A stretch of DNA of 64,000 nt, taken from the NCBI GenBank assembly GCA_943789375.1, contig CALSTX010000010.1, positions 248,001 through 312,000 on the forward strand, given 5' to 3'. Below the pieces are notes generated by a model. It worked only from the letters and a program-made list of their open reading frames with translations. It did no database searches and had not been told where the DNA came from. The position numbers and the translations under genes are program-made. Position 1 is the first letter of the stretch; every line of letters starts with the position of its first letter. Shown here in pieces: positions 27,065 through 36,095 of the stretch. The stretch is from an uncultured Opitutales bacterium (GTDB lineage Bacteria; Verrucomicrobiota; Verrucomicrobiia; Opitutales; Seribacteraceae).

Positions 27065-28450
27065 GTGACCAAGTTTTTCTTATTTCTTTTTGTTTTATCC
27101 ATAAGCCTTTCTGCTAAGCAAAGCCTTACAGTCAAAGTTGATACATCTGATCTCCCGAGAGATTCAAAACGTACCTTACACAGTTATTCGTCGATTCTTA
27201 AAGGGGCAACCCCCGCTGTTGTATCGGTTACGACTCAACAATATGTGCCATTGCGATATGGGGGAAGTGCTAATCCTTTAGAAAATTTTTTACGTCGCTA
27301 CTATGGCTTACCTGAAATTGATCAACCGGTCTTAGAAATGGAAAAAGTTCCCTCAGGGATTGGATCTGGCGTGCTTGTATCTGCTGAAGGTCATGTCATT
27401 ACAAACGCCCATGTTATTACGGATCAACGAACTGGTAATCCCGTTGAAGAGGTTATTGTAAAGCTTGCAACCGACCAAGAATTTGTTGCAGAAATTATTG
27501 GTTTTGATCGATCCACAGATGTTGCAGTTTTAAAGATTGAGGCTGAAGAAGAACTTCCGTTTGTCACCCTTGCCAATAGTGACCTTTTACAAGTTGGGGA
27601 TGTTGTTTTTGCGGCGGGGAATCCCCTCGGTATTGGGCTTACGGTTACCATGGGTATCGTTTCGGCAACTAAAAGAACAGAGTTGGATGTATTCAGAGGC
27701 CAACGAGGAGCCTACGAAAATTTTATCCAGACAGATGCATCGATTAACCAAGGTAATTCAGGTGGTGCTTTACTTGATACCAAGGGAAGGTTGATCGGAA
27801 TTAATACTGCCATTATATCACAAACTGGAGCAAGTATTGGAATAGGTTTAGCGATTCCAGTTAATATGGTTCGGAAAGTGTTAACCGACTTTGTACAAGA
27901 TGGCTCAGTCAGAAGAGGGTTTTTGGGCGTGGAATTGCTCGAAGGTAAGGAAATCGATGGAGCATTAGTAGGGAAGGTAGTTTCCCAAAGTGCAGCAGAT
28001 TTAGCTGGTTTCTTACCAGGTGATATCATCATTCAGGTTGGTAACATTAAGGTTTCTTCAGTAAATGAGTCAAGGTTGGCTATCTCTCAAACTGAACCGG
28101 GCACAACCATTCCAATTATTGTAATCCGTAATAATCGAAAATTAACGCTGAATGTAACCTTAGATCTGCTAGGTAACAGCGAAAAATTACTTATACCAGG
28201 AATCTCTTTGAAAAGTCTAAGTTCGAAAGTGAAAGAAGATTATGGAATTCCTGTTCAAGTACGTGGATTAGTCGTTGAAAAATCAACGGGGGAAGAAAAG
28301 ACTTTTAAAAAAGGCGTTGTCATCGTGGAGATTAATGGTGTGCAAGTTAGCTCCATACAGGAGGTTAATGAACAATTGAAAAAAGGAATCAACAGGTTTT
28401 ATGTATGGTATCGCGGGAAATACTTCTTTCATGCCTACAGAATCCCTTGA
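27065..28450 (+). CDS. DegP/HtrA-type periplasmic serine protease
   Basis: 461 residues from a GTG start, with a signal peptide of about 18 residues. The trypsin-like domain has H116 in VITNAHVIT, D152 in DRSTDVAVLKI and S232 in GNSGGALLDT. The first PDZ domain (about 285-370) has RRGFLGVELLEG and AADLAGFLPGDII; a second degenerate PDZ follows to the end. It degrades or refolds damaged envelope proteins, fitting its place after the BamA-Skp-LpxD genes. It is convergent with pyrE. Confidence 0.92.
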   Translation: MTKFFLFLFVLSISLSAKQSLTVKVDTSDLPRDSKRTLHSYSSILKGATPAVVSVTTQQYVPLRYGGSANPLENFLRRYYGLPEIDQPVLEMEKVPSGIGSGVLVSAEGHVITNAHVITDQRTGNPVEEVIVKLATDQEFVAEIIGFDRSTDVAVLKIEAEEELPFVTLANSDLLQVGDVVFAAGNPLGIGLTVTMGIVSATKRTELDVFRGQRGAYENFIQTDASINQGNSGGALLDTKGRLIGINTAIISQTGASIGIGLAIPVNMVRKVLTDFVQDGSVRRGFLGVELLEGKEIDGALVGKVVSQSAADLAGFLPGDIIIQVGNIKVSSVNESRLAISQTEPGTTIPIIVIRNNRKLTLNVTLDLLGNSEKLLIPGISLKSLSSKVKEDYGIPVQVRGLVVEKSTGEEKTFKKGVVIVEINGVQVSSIQEVNEQLKKGINRFYVWYRGKYFFHAYRIP

Positions 28451-28475
28451 GTCATTTGAAAAATTTCCAACTACC

Positions 28476-29045
28476 TTAACTACCTGGTTTAATCGCAGGA
28501 ATAGAAGATAATTCTTCTGGCAGTGAGTCAGGGGCATAAGTGGGAAAATCCATTTTCAACATTCCGAAATATGGAGCATTGAGTTGAAGGTCTGTTGTGG
28601 AGCGATCCACTAAACTAGTTACTCCAACTAAAGAGCACTCAAAAGAATGAATAATTTCAATAGCTTCCTTAACTCTTCCACCTTTTGTCACAACATCCTC
28701 AACAAGTAAAACCCGATCTTGCTTGTTAAAAGTAAAATTCCGACGTAAAGCGAGGCGGTCCTCAATTTTCTCTAGAAATAAGAAACGAGCGTTTAATTGC
28801 CTAGCCACTTCTTGACCGATTACGAGACCACCCATAGCGGGAGCAACAATAGTATTGATATTTGTAAAAGGAATTTCCTCTATCATAATCGTTGCAAGGC
28901 GAGATACTTTATCCATGTACTGACATACCTTGGCGCACTGGAAAAAATGCCCACTTCTCATGCCAGATCGAAGAATAAAATGCCCACGTAAGAGGGCTTT
29001 TGTTTCTTCAAAGATCGAGTAAATTTCTTCGTTATATTTGGACAT
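28476..29045 (-). CDS. pyrE: Orotate phosphoribosyltransferase
   Basis: Joins orotate to PRPP to make OMP in pyrimidine synthesis. It has 189 residues. GHFILRSGMRSGHFFQCAKV is the N-terminal orotate-binding region with RSGxHS-like wording. TIVAPAMGGLVIGQEVARQL forms the middle, RFLFLEKIEDRLALRR is the flexible loop, and the PRPP motif VLLVEDVVTKGGRV is near residue 118. It is a single gene, convergent with the protease gene. Confidence 0.95.
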   Translation of the reverse strand: MSKYNEEIYSIFEETKALLRGHFILRSGMRSGHFFQCAKVCQYMDKVSRLATIMIEEIPFTNINTIVAPAMGGLVIGQEVARQLNARFLFLEKIEDRLALRRNFTFNKQDRVLLVEDVVTKGGRVKEAIEIIHSFECSLVGVTSLVDRSTTDLQLNAPYFGMLKMDFPTYAPDSLPEELSSIPAIKPGS

Positions 29046-29129
29046 TAGAAAGTTGTGATGAGTTCTAGAAAATAATTGAATTTGAGAATAACAGAAAATT
29101 TTGAAAAATCGATTAGAATAGTGTGTTTC

Positions 29130-29669
29130 TCAGTTTGGTAAGCTTGCCCATCCTAGATTAACTTCTGGCCAAATAGATTTAAGTTTTTCGAAGTTTTGCT
29201 TGAAGCCGTACTTCCTTCTTTGATTTTCTCATCACAGGACCGACATCGTCTGTTACATTTGTTTTAGCAAGATTGAGCCAAAGCAGCTGTGCAGCTATGG
29301 GAAGAAGAATTTGCGCTGTCTTATCATTAAATATTTATCTAAATAAGATACGTTTACATTTAAGGTTTTTGTATCGGTGGCATTGCCTCTTCATCCTGAA
29401 GTTGAAGGGTAATTCTGTAAACTTAGTTCACTTGCTTCAACATTACCACTTACGATGATTTCTGATTCTGCACTTCTTAAACCTTTAAGAGGCAAATCTT
29501 TGGAATCCATACGGAGTTTCCCTTTGCCTTTTTGGGGTCCATGGCAGTGTTGGCATCTAACTTCAAATACCGGCTGATTAAATGATCAAAAACCTTAAGG
29601 CTTGGTTTGGGGGAATCAAAATACAGGTTGGAAATAAAAAACAAACAATGTGGGTGATAAATATTTCAT
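29130..29669 (-). pseudogene. Decayed planctomycete-type cytochrome c / leucine-rich-repeat protein
   Basis: An ATG at 29669 starts a signal-peptide-like sequence (MKYLSPTLFVFYF). A different frame then gives FEVRCQHCHGPQKGKGKLRMDS, a c-type heme site (CQHCH) in planctomycete cytochrome context. After a frameshift near 29,400 comes QDEEAMPPIQKP, the usual MPP motif of that domain. Further on, AAQLLWLNLAKTNVTDD is one leucine-rich repeat of the type paired with this cytochrome. The end reads FEKLKSIWPEVNLGW before a stop at 29130. All pieces are in the family's order, but in several frames and much shortened. The gene is dead. Confidence 0.75.
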
Positions 29670-29721
29670 ATCGTTATTGGAAAATTAGTGATCAGTTCTA
29701 TAATTAAACTGCAATCAAGTT

Positions 29722-30018
29722 ATGCAAGATACTAAGAATGATAAAATTGAATTAATTGACTGGAGTCGAGAATTGTGGTTCGCCCTTCTTTTTATATGCA
29801 TTGGCTGGACCGTTTGGCCTTTAATGGTTTATTTTCTCAGTCGAGCCCTCGAGATTGAATACTTCATGAATATAACCTTGAGGGTTTGGGCGGAAGATAA
29901 AGTATATGGTCCAATTACAGATGGTGGTCTTAGATCAGTTTCTAGGATTTGTTTTCTTTTTTTTCCATGGGGATTCTCCTTCTGCCTGCGATTTCTGCTT
30001 AATTTCTCAAGGAAATAA
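29722..30018 (+). CDS. Hypothetical two-helix membrane protein
   Basis: 98 residues. A polar start (MQDTKNDKIELIDW) leads into a hydrophobic helix (LWFALLFICIGWTVWPLMVYFL). A loop of about 35 residues follows, then a second helix (ICFLFFPWGFSFCLRFLL). There is no recognised domain. It ends 8 bases from the convergent ABC transporter gene. The composition is consistent with a real inner-membrane protein, function unknown. Confidence 0.5.
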   Translation: MQDTKNDKIELIDWSRELWFALLFICIGWTVWPLMVYFLSRALEIEYFMNITLRVWAEDKVYGPITDGGLRSVSRICFLFFPWGFSFCLRFLLNFSRK

Positions 30019-30025
30019 GTTGTCA

Positions 30026-31780
30026 TTAATTGATTAAGTTACCTTGGTGACTGCAGAATGATGAATATTTCCCGGATTTTTTTATGAGAGTCTCGTGGTT
30101 TCCATGTTCCATAATTTTCCCATTTTCTAAAAAGATGATTTGGTCTGCTTCCCGGATAGTGCTAAGCCGGTGAGCGATGATTAATGTCGTTTGATTCATA
30201 ATTAAGCGAGATAGAGCAAGCTGAATTTCTCTCTCTGTTTCTACATCAACACTGGATGTTGCTTCGTCTAATATCATGATTGGAGGCGACTTTAAAATTG
30301 CCCGGGCCAGTGTTAAGCGCTGTTTTTCCCCCATACTTAATCGTATGCCCCTTTCCCCAATAGAAGTATCAATACCAGATGGTAGTTTAGAAACAAAGCC
30401 CATAGCGTTGGCTGCTATTAATGCATTTTCGATTTCTTGTAGACTAGCTTGCGGTGAAGCAAGGGTAAGATTTTTTCTGATAGTAGTATCAAATAAAAAC
30501 GGATCTTGGGAAACAAGACCGATGTTTTCTCGGAGTTTATCTAAAGCAAGTGTCCGAACATTGGTTCCATTGATTGTGACTTCACCTCCACTCACATCGT
30601 AATAGCGTAGAAGTAAGTTCGCAATAGTACTTTTCCCGGCTCCTGTTGGACCAACAAGAGCAGTAGTTGAGCCATGAGGAATCTTAAAATTTAATCTCTC
30701 GACGATATTACCCCTTTGATTGTAAGAAAAGGTAACATTAGAAAAAGAAATTGCATGATTATTCTCTGGAAATGGTTTTGGATTACTTGGGTTGTTAATC
30801 TCAACTTTTGTGTCAAGAATTTCAAAGACTCTATCGCCAGAAGCTTTCCCAGCTGCAATAAGGTTGTTGATCGAAACTAATTGCCTAACGGGTTCGTAAA
30901 ACATGTTTGCATAAAGTAAAAATGCAAAAAATTGCCCAGTTGTAAAATTGGGGTCTGTTTTGAGCAAGTGAGCTCCCATGCCAACCACGGCTAGTATACC
31001 CAGTGAAGAAGTAAAACTTGCAGTTGGTCCCTGAATGGACCACCTGTACATCGCTTTAAGTGACCTCTTTTGAAGTTCAAGGCCGATTTTTCGAAACCGT
31101 TTTTTTTCTCTTTCAGCAAGCGAGAATGAATGAATCAACCGATTCGCCTGAATATCTTCTACGAGCAATGCATTCAGTTCTCCTGATGTTTGCCTAACGG
31201 CTTTCCAATTTCTTTTGGAAACTTTTGCATAGCGAAATGCCATGACAACCAGAATGGGGAGTGGCAGGAAAACTAAAGCGGCTAATCGCGGTTCTTGGCC
31301 AAACATCATAATTGTCACTCCTAAGAGAGTAAGCACGGCAATGATCCCCTGCTCTGTTCCATCAAGAATAGCTCTTTCTACATTTTGGACATCCTCAACC
31401 ACACGTGAAGAGATATCCCCGCTTTTTCTTTTGTCATAAAAGCTGATAGGTAGATGCAACAGTTTTGTATGTAGATCTTCTCTAAGTTTAAGTATAACTT
31501 TCTGTTCAAGTTTGTTATTAAAACGGATTCGAAGGCAATTTAAGATTTCTTTAGAAAAGAAAAGAAAGGCAATTAAAGAAACGCCTTCAACAAACGTGAA
31601 TCTGGAGGAATCATATTCGTAAAAAATAGAGTCCAAGACCTTTTGTATGAATGTAGGCACGAGTACTGCCAATATGGTAATTAAACCAGCAAGAAAAAGG
31701 GTCGTGAAGAAAAGAAACTTGTGTTCGAATAGATACGAGCTAACTCTTCGTATGACCTGTGGATTATTTTGTGTCGGCAT
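30026..31780 (-). CDS. ABC exporter, fused permease-ATPase (MsbA/lipid A type)
   Basis: 584 residues. Six membrane helices cover about 1-320. The ATPase domain follows with Walker A LVGPTGAGKSTIANL, Q-loop VSQDPFLFD, signature LSMGEKQRLTLARAI, Walker B PIMILDEATSSVD and the H-loop IIAHRLSTI. It works as a homodimer. The order and wording match the MsbA-like half-transporters that flip lipid A-core, but drugs or peptides are also possible substrates. It is divergent from the DUF5069 gene. Confidence 0.9.
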   Translation of the reverse strand: MPTQNNPQVIRRVSSYLFEHKFLFFTTLFLAGLITILAVLVPTFIQKVLDSIFYEYDSSRFTFVEGVSLIAFLFFSKEILNCLRIRFNNKLEQKVILKLREDLHTKLLHLPISFYDKRKSGDISSRVVEDVQNVERAILDGTEQGIIAVLTLLGVTIMMFGQEPRLAALVFLPLPILVVMAFRYAKVSKRNWKAVRQTSGELNALLVEDIQANRLIHSFSLAEREKKRFRKIGLELQKRSLKAMYRWSIQGPTASFTSSLGILAVVGMGAHLLKTDPNFTTGQFFAFLLYANMFYEPVRQLVSINNLIAAGKASGDRVFEILDTKVEINNPSNPKPFPENNHAISFSNVTFSYNQRGNIVERLNFKIPHGSTTALVGPTGAGKSTIANLLLRYYDVSGGEVTINGTNVRTLALDKLRENIGLVSQDPFLFDTTIRKNLTLASPQASLQEIENALIAANAMGFVSKLPSGIDTSIGERGIRLSMGEKQRLTLARAILKSPPIMILDEATSSVDVETEREIQLALSRLIMNQTTLIIAHRLSTIREADQIIFLENGKIMEHGNHETLIKKSGKYSSFCSHQGNLIN

Positions 31781-31861
31781 TTTTATTTATTTCATACAAT
31801 TCACTATAATTTGAATAACAACAAAATTACTAAACTAAGACATGGACCAACAGGGGCAACT

Positions 31862-32275
31862 ATGTTGGACATACCTTCCCCTTACCAGGCTCACTCGAAC
31901 GGCCTTCTTCATTTGCCCCGTTTTCTGGCAAAGATTAAAAAGTTTTTAAAGGGAGAGCTTCCGAAAAGTTATCAAAGAAATTTTACAAAAGGTTTTGATG
32001 GATTCTTATGCTTGCATCTAGGAGTTGAGCCAGAAGATGTAATTGAGTGTGTCAAAAATAGCAAAAGTGATGCTGAGATCGATCAAAATCTTACTGATTT
32101 ATTTCCCAAGGAGTTGCATTCCCACATTTGGAACCGAAAAGTAGTTCAGATGGGTATGTCCGACTTGGCTCGAGAAAAACTCAACGATGTAAAAAGAAAT
32201 CTTGCAGCTGAAAAACGAGAAGATTTAGTTTCCTTTGCAGATGTAATTGATTTTGATGAAGGAAAAATCAGCTAA
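31862..32275 (+). CDS. DUF5069 family protein
   Basis: 137 residues from the ATG at 31862. An upstream extension to 31769 would overlap the divergent ABC transporter start and has poor composition. SPYQAHSNGLLHLPRFLAKIKKFLKGELP and the FDGFLCLHLGVEPEDVIECV segment match DUF5069, a family seen mainly in Verrucomicrobiota and relatives. No catalytic residues are obvious. Function is unknown. Confidence 0.75.
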   Translation: MLDIPSPYQAHSNGLLHLPRFLAKIKKFLKGELPKSYQRNFTKGFDGFLCLHLGVEPEDVIECVKNSKSDAEIDQNLTDLFPKELHSHIWNRKVVQMGMSDLAREKLNDVKRNLAAEKREDLVSFADVIDFDEGKIS

Positions 32276-32285
32276 ATAAAGAAAT

Positions 32286-33725
32286 CTAAACGCGTTTAAC
32301 CGTCAGCAATGTTAGGTCATCTCGATCAGAATCAGCAGTTGCAAACTTTTCCATATTCTCGAGAATCTTTGAATTTAATCCGCCCGCAGTTAGTCCGCCA
32401 GAGGTTTCCAAGCATTCTTTGAGCCTAGTTGCACCAAACTCTTCCTGTTCTTGATTTTCGGCTTCAGTAATTCCATCCGTGTACAGTGTAAGAGTATTCC
32501 CTGGTGTAAATTCTACAGAGTAGTCCTCGATCATTTCCTCGAAAACTTCTTGAGGGACCATACCAACCGCCATGCCATTGCCATCTAGTTTATTGACTTT
32601 AGAAGGATTGGACCCAACTGAAAGGAGTGCGGGTTCATGGCCTGCTCGGGAGTAGGTAAGAGTGTTGTCCTGGGTGTCAATAATAGCAAGGAATACAGTA
32701 ATGAACATGTCATCCCGAATACGATTTTCAAGTTCGCTATTTAACTTCTTCAAGACATCGGATGGGTGTCTAGATTTAGTGAGGTAGTGCCTTAAGTTTG
32801 TTTGGCACAACGCCATAAGCAAAGAGGCCGGAACTCCTTTTCCAGAGACATCTGCAATCGAGACGGCAAACCTATGCGTACTAAGCTTTTTGAAGTCATA
32901 AAAGTCCCCGCCAACCTGTGCGGAGGGTACATAATGAGCACTAATGTCTAAACCTTTACAGTCAGGGAAATGCTGGGTCAGGAAAAGCTCTTGTACTTCG
33001 CTGGCTAGCCTTAAGTCAGAATCCATTCTAGACTTAGAAAGGCGTAAATTCATGGCGTCAGCGTTACGTATGGCTAATGCAGATTGTTCTGCAATTGAGT
33101 TTACTAAAGAGAAATCAGTCTCAGAGAAGGCAAGCCCATTAGCAGGGTTAGCTACTGCAAGAACCCCCATTGTTTTATCATTATAAACTAAAGGAGAAAA
33201 AATGATCGAGCGAACTGCTAGGGATGGGTCTGAATGCTTTATAATACGAGGGTCTCCGATGGCATTTTCAATGTATACGGGTTTTCCTGTTTTTGAAACT
33301 TGACCAATGATCCCTTCACCCTCCTCGAGTACTTCGGAATTTAAAACTTTTTCAAGAAAGCGTGCTCTGGGCTCAATAGAATTTTCATCCACCGTTTTTT
33401 TAATCCCGCGCTGGGGAGGAAATAGTCCCTCTACGGCAACGCCTTGTAATCTTTTATTTGGTAACTTTTCATAAATACAGGCACTCATCGCACCTGTGGT
33501 TATGACGGCAGTGTGGGCTATACGGTGATATAAATCTTTTTTGGCAATGCCCTCTCCAATGGCAACAGCAAGGTTATGCATGAAATTAACGACAATTTCT
33601 TTTTCCTGTTCTAACCGAACTATTCGATCTGTTAAATCGTTGCAGGTTTTGCGGTATTTTTTGTGTTGGTAGAGCCAAAGAAGTGAAGCTACAACAATAC
33701 CCAAAAAGGCTGATAAGATCTCCAT
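32286..33725 (-). CDS. GAF-SpoIIE serine phosphatase (RsbU-like)
   Basis: 479 residues. An N-terminal membrane helix (ILSAFLGIVVASLLWLY) is followed by a coiled coil, then a GAF domain (about 50-210, with FSPLVYNDKTMGVLAVANP). The SpoIIE PP2C domain (about 240-479) has QVGGDFYDF and SIADVSGKGVPASLLMALCQ with metal-binding aspartates, then LTLYTDGITEAEN. It would dephosphorylate a STAS antagonist, and exactly such a protein is encoded 10 bases upstream. Together they form a partner-switching module, but no HPK-type anti-sigma kinase is in the window. Confidence 0.92.
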   Translation of the reverse strand: MEILSAFLGIVVASLLWLYQHKKYRKTCNDLTDRIVRLEQEKEIVVNFMHNLAVAIGEGIAKKDLYHRIAHTAVITTGAMSACIYEKLPNKRLQGVAVEGLFPPQRGIKKTVDENSIEPRARFLEKVLNSEVLEEGEGIIGQVSKTGKPVYIENAIGDPRIIKHSDPSLAVRSIIFSPLVYNDKTMGVLAVANPANGLAFSETDFSLVNSIAEQSALAIRNADAMNLRLSKSRMDSDLRLASEVQELFLTQHFPDCKGLDISAHYVPSAQVGGDFYDFKKLSTHRFAVSIADVSGKGVPASLLMALCQTNLRHYLTKSRHPSDVLKKLNSELENRIRDDMFITVFLAIIDTQDNTLTYSRAGHEPALLSVGSNPSKVNKLDGNGMAVGMVPQEVFEEMIEDYSVEFTPGNTLTLYTDGITEAENQEQEEFGATRLKECLETSGGLTAGGLNSKILENMEKFATADSDRDDLTLLTVKRV

Positions 33726-33734
33726 ATTAGATGA

Positions 33735-34238
33735 CTAAGCCCCTTCTTCTTTTTTTTGCTCAAGAAACTTTACAACATCGCAGAAAAGTTTTTGATTTTT
33801 TTGATTCAAGTCCATTAAAGTTTTATGGGCTTCATAAATTAAATGGGACGAGGCTTTCATTTCTTCATTTATTGGCTTTATGTCCTGAATGCCATCTATA
33901 TCCTTGAAAGACTCCGTGCTTACAATGGCAATTTTATGAATGCCTAAATTTTGGACTGTTTCAAGATTTCTATCGCGCAAGTTGAGCAAACTGAGGCTCC
34001 CAGAGGATTTTACCTTGATTGCTAAACTGACCAAAATACCAAGAAAAGTACTGTCTAAGCTTCTACAATTATCAAAATCAACAACAAAATTGAGCTGCCC
34101 TGCTTCTAAGCGATTTAGAATAAAATCACGAACGGGGCTACAATTTAGATAGGAAGCTTTGTCCGAAACGCGAATAAAGCTTCTTTCAGGTGTGTCGTGG
34201 ACTTGATAAGCAATGTTTTTGTCCACGATGATGTGCAA
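33735..34238 (-). CDS. STAS-domain anti-sigma factor antagonist-like protein
   Basis: 167 residues. The STAS domain covers about 15-115. FDNCRSLDSTFLGILVSLAIKV has the Asp-Ser-Thr motif whose serine is reversibly phosphorylated in SpoIIAA/RsbV proteins. LLNLRDRNLETVQNLGIHKI follows. The C-terminal 45 residues are helical and charged, longer than in simple antagonists. It is directly upstream of the SpoIIE phosphatase, so that enzyme is the likely partner. Confidence 0.88.
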   Translation of the reverse strand: MHIIVDKNIAYQVHDTPERSFIRVSDKASYLNCSPVRDFILNRLEAGQLNFVVDFDNCRSLDSTFLGILVSLAIKVKSSGSLSLLNLRDRNLETVQNLGIHKIAIVSTESFKDIDGIQDIKPINEEMKASSHLIYEAHKTLMDLNQKNQKLFCDVVKFLEQKKEEGA

Positions 34239-34301
34239 AGAATTAGGACCAGTTTGCTAGAATGATCATGCCTTTTGGGCCTAGTAATGAAGACGTATTA
34301 T

Positions 34302-34769
34302 TTAAATTGCTGCTTTCAGAGAATCAAAGTCAGGCAACTGTTTTGGATCATCTGAAGACCAAGCATAAACAACATTTCCCTCTTTCGAGATAACAAAAGC
34401 TGCCCGCTTTGAAACTCCAGAAAAACCTATAAACTCATCATATAAAACTCCATAATCTGAAGAGGTTGTCTTATTGAAGTCGCTAAGTAAAGGGAAGTTT
34501 AGGTTTTCATTATTAGACATAACTTCCTGTGCGAAAGGGCTATCTACGCTTATTCCAAATACTTTTGCATTAAGACTTTCGTAAGAGGAAAGGTCATCAC
34601 GTACCGAGCAAGCTTCAGTGGTACATACACCAGTAAAGGCAAATGGAAAGAATAGTAGGACAACGGAATTCTGACCAATGTATTCGCTAAGTTTAACATC
34701 GCTAAGTCCGTCTGGCGTTTTAGTTTTTAAAGTGAAGTCAGGAGCTTTTGTGCCAATTTCTAATGTCAT
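34302..34769 (-). CDS. Peroxiredoxin, AhpC/TSA family (BCP/AhpE-like)
   Basis: 155 residues reducing hydroperoxides. KAPDFTLKT begins the thioredoxin fold. FPFAFTGVCTTEACSVRDD places the peroxidatic cysteine at C49 and a possible resolving C54 five residues later, as in atypical 2-Cys BCP proteins. The GISVDSPFAQ and LLSDFN segments follow. It is a single gene, divergent from tyrS, with a 156-base gap holding both promoters. Confidence 0.93.
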   Translation of the reverse strand: MTLEIGTKAPDFTLKTKTPDGLSDVKLSEYIGQNSVVLLFFPFAFTGVCTTEACSVRDDLSSYESLNAKVFGISVDSPFAQEVMSNNENLNFPLLSDFNKTTSSDYGVLYDEFIGFSGVSKRAAFVISKEGNVVYAWSSDDPKQLPDFDSLKAAI

Positions 34770-34925
34770 GAAGAGGAATAATTATAGGGTTAATACTACT
34801 TATTTGGTACTATGAAGTAGTTTTAAAGCAAGTCCAATCATAACTAAGAAAACAAAGAAAGTAAATTCTTCGCTCGTAGTCTATGATTTATCATTGTAGG
34901 AGGTATATTTAGTATTCAAAAATCT

Positions 34926-36095
34926 ATGGAATTATTTGCAAACACCGAGATTGTTATTGGTAAAGATGAGTTAGCCGAGAAAGTGGCAAAGGGGGAGAAA
35001 TTAAGAGTGAAGTTTGGAGTTGATCCAACTCGCCCTGACCTAACCTTTGGTCATATGGTTGTTTTTAACAAATTGAAACAATTTCAAGATGCCGGGCATG
35101 AGGCAATACTACTCATTGGGGATTATACTGCGAGAATTGGGGATCCTAGTGGGCGTTCAGAATTAAGGCCTGAACTCACCGAAAACGAGGTTAATCAAAA
35201 TGCCAGCACATATCTAGAGCAAGCCTTTAGAATATTAGATAAATCAAAAACAACTGTTCGGCGTAACAGTGAATGGTTTTCTAAGATGTCTTTTGCTGAT
35301 TCGTTAAATCTAACCAGAAAAATGACGGTTGCTCGTATGCTTGAGCGTGATGATTTCAAAAACCGTTTTGATTCCAACCAGCCAATTTCAATGGTGGAAT
35401 TTATGTATCCTCTTATTCAGGGTTATGATTCTGTGATCTTGAACTCCGATATTGAAATAGGGGGAAGTGATCAACTCTTCAATATGCTTGTTGGGAGAAC
35501 ATTACAAAAAGACATGGGGATGAACCCACAAGGAGTTCTCACAATGCCATTACTAGTGGGGCTCGATGGCACCAGGAAAATGTCAAAAAGCTATGATAAT
35601 TATATTGCGTTTAACGATTCAGCCAAAAATATTTTCGGAAAAACAATGTCAGTATCCGATGAGGCAATGTCCGAGTTTTACCGCCTTCTTTTAAACCTAA
35701 CTGACCTAGAACTTGGAGAGTTGAAAAATCAACACCCAATGGATGTAAAGAAAAAGTTAGCTTTTGAATTAACGGCAAAATTCTTCGACGAAGTCACAGC
35801 CCAAAAAGAGCTAGATGAATTTTCAAGCGTATTTTCAAAAGGAAGGCTTCCAGAAGACATGCCAAGTTTTTCTGTTACAAAATTAAACTTAGAAAAATCT
35901 TCTGTACTGAATATTTTGGCGGCAACTGATCTTTTTCAGTCAAAGGGAGAAATCCGTCGTCTCATTTTGCAGGGGGCAGTGAAATTAAATGGAACTCGCG
36001 TGGAAGATCCAGAATGCATTATGACACCAAATGATGCCTCGAGTGATCAAATTATAAAAGCTGGAAAAAAAATCTTTATTAGGATTACGGAATAA
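34926..36095 (+). CDS. tyrS: Tyrosyl-tRNA synthetase
   Basis: Charges tRNA-Tyr. It has 389 residues. VKFGVDPTRPDLTFGHMVVFNKL carries the HIGH-type motif (FGHM). IQGYDSVILNSDIEIGGSDQLFN is the tyrosine/ATP site and GTRKMSKSYDNYI the KMSKS loop near residue 220. A C-terminal S4-like RNA-binding domain (SKGEIRRLILQGAVKLNGTR) completes it. A good Shine-Dalgarno (GGAGG) is present about 20 bases upstream. Its 3' end overlaps the convergent uvrA by 11 bases. Confidence 0.96.
   Translation: MELFANTEIVIGKDELAEKVAKGEKLRVKFGVDPTRPDLTFGHMVVFNKLKQFQDAGHEAILLIGDYTARIGDPSGRSELRPELTENEVNQNASTYLEQAFRILDKSKTTVRRNSEWFSKMSFADSLNLTRKMTVARMLERDDFKNRFDSNQPISMVEFMYPLIQGYDSVILNSDIEIGGSDQLFNMLVGRTLQKDMGMNPQGVLTMPLLVGLDGTRKMSKSYDNYIAFNDSAKNIFGKTMSVSDEAMSEFYRLLLNLTDLELGELKNQHPMDVKKKLAFELTAKFFDEVTAQKELDEFSSVFSKGRLPEDMPSFSVTKLNLEKSSVLNILAATDLFQSKGEIRRLILQGAVKLNGTRVEDPECIMTPNDASSDQIIKAGKKIFIRITE

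Noticed and set aside
34269-34392. 41-residue plus-strand frame antisense to the peroxiredoxin end
   Set aside because: Short, overlaps a well-supported gene and has no recognisable features.
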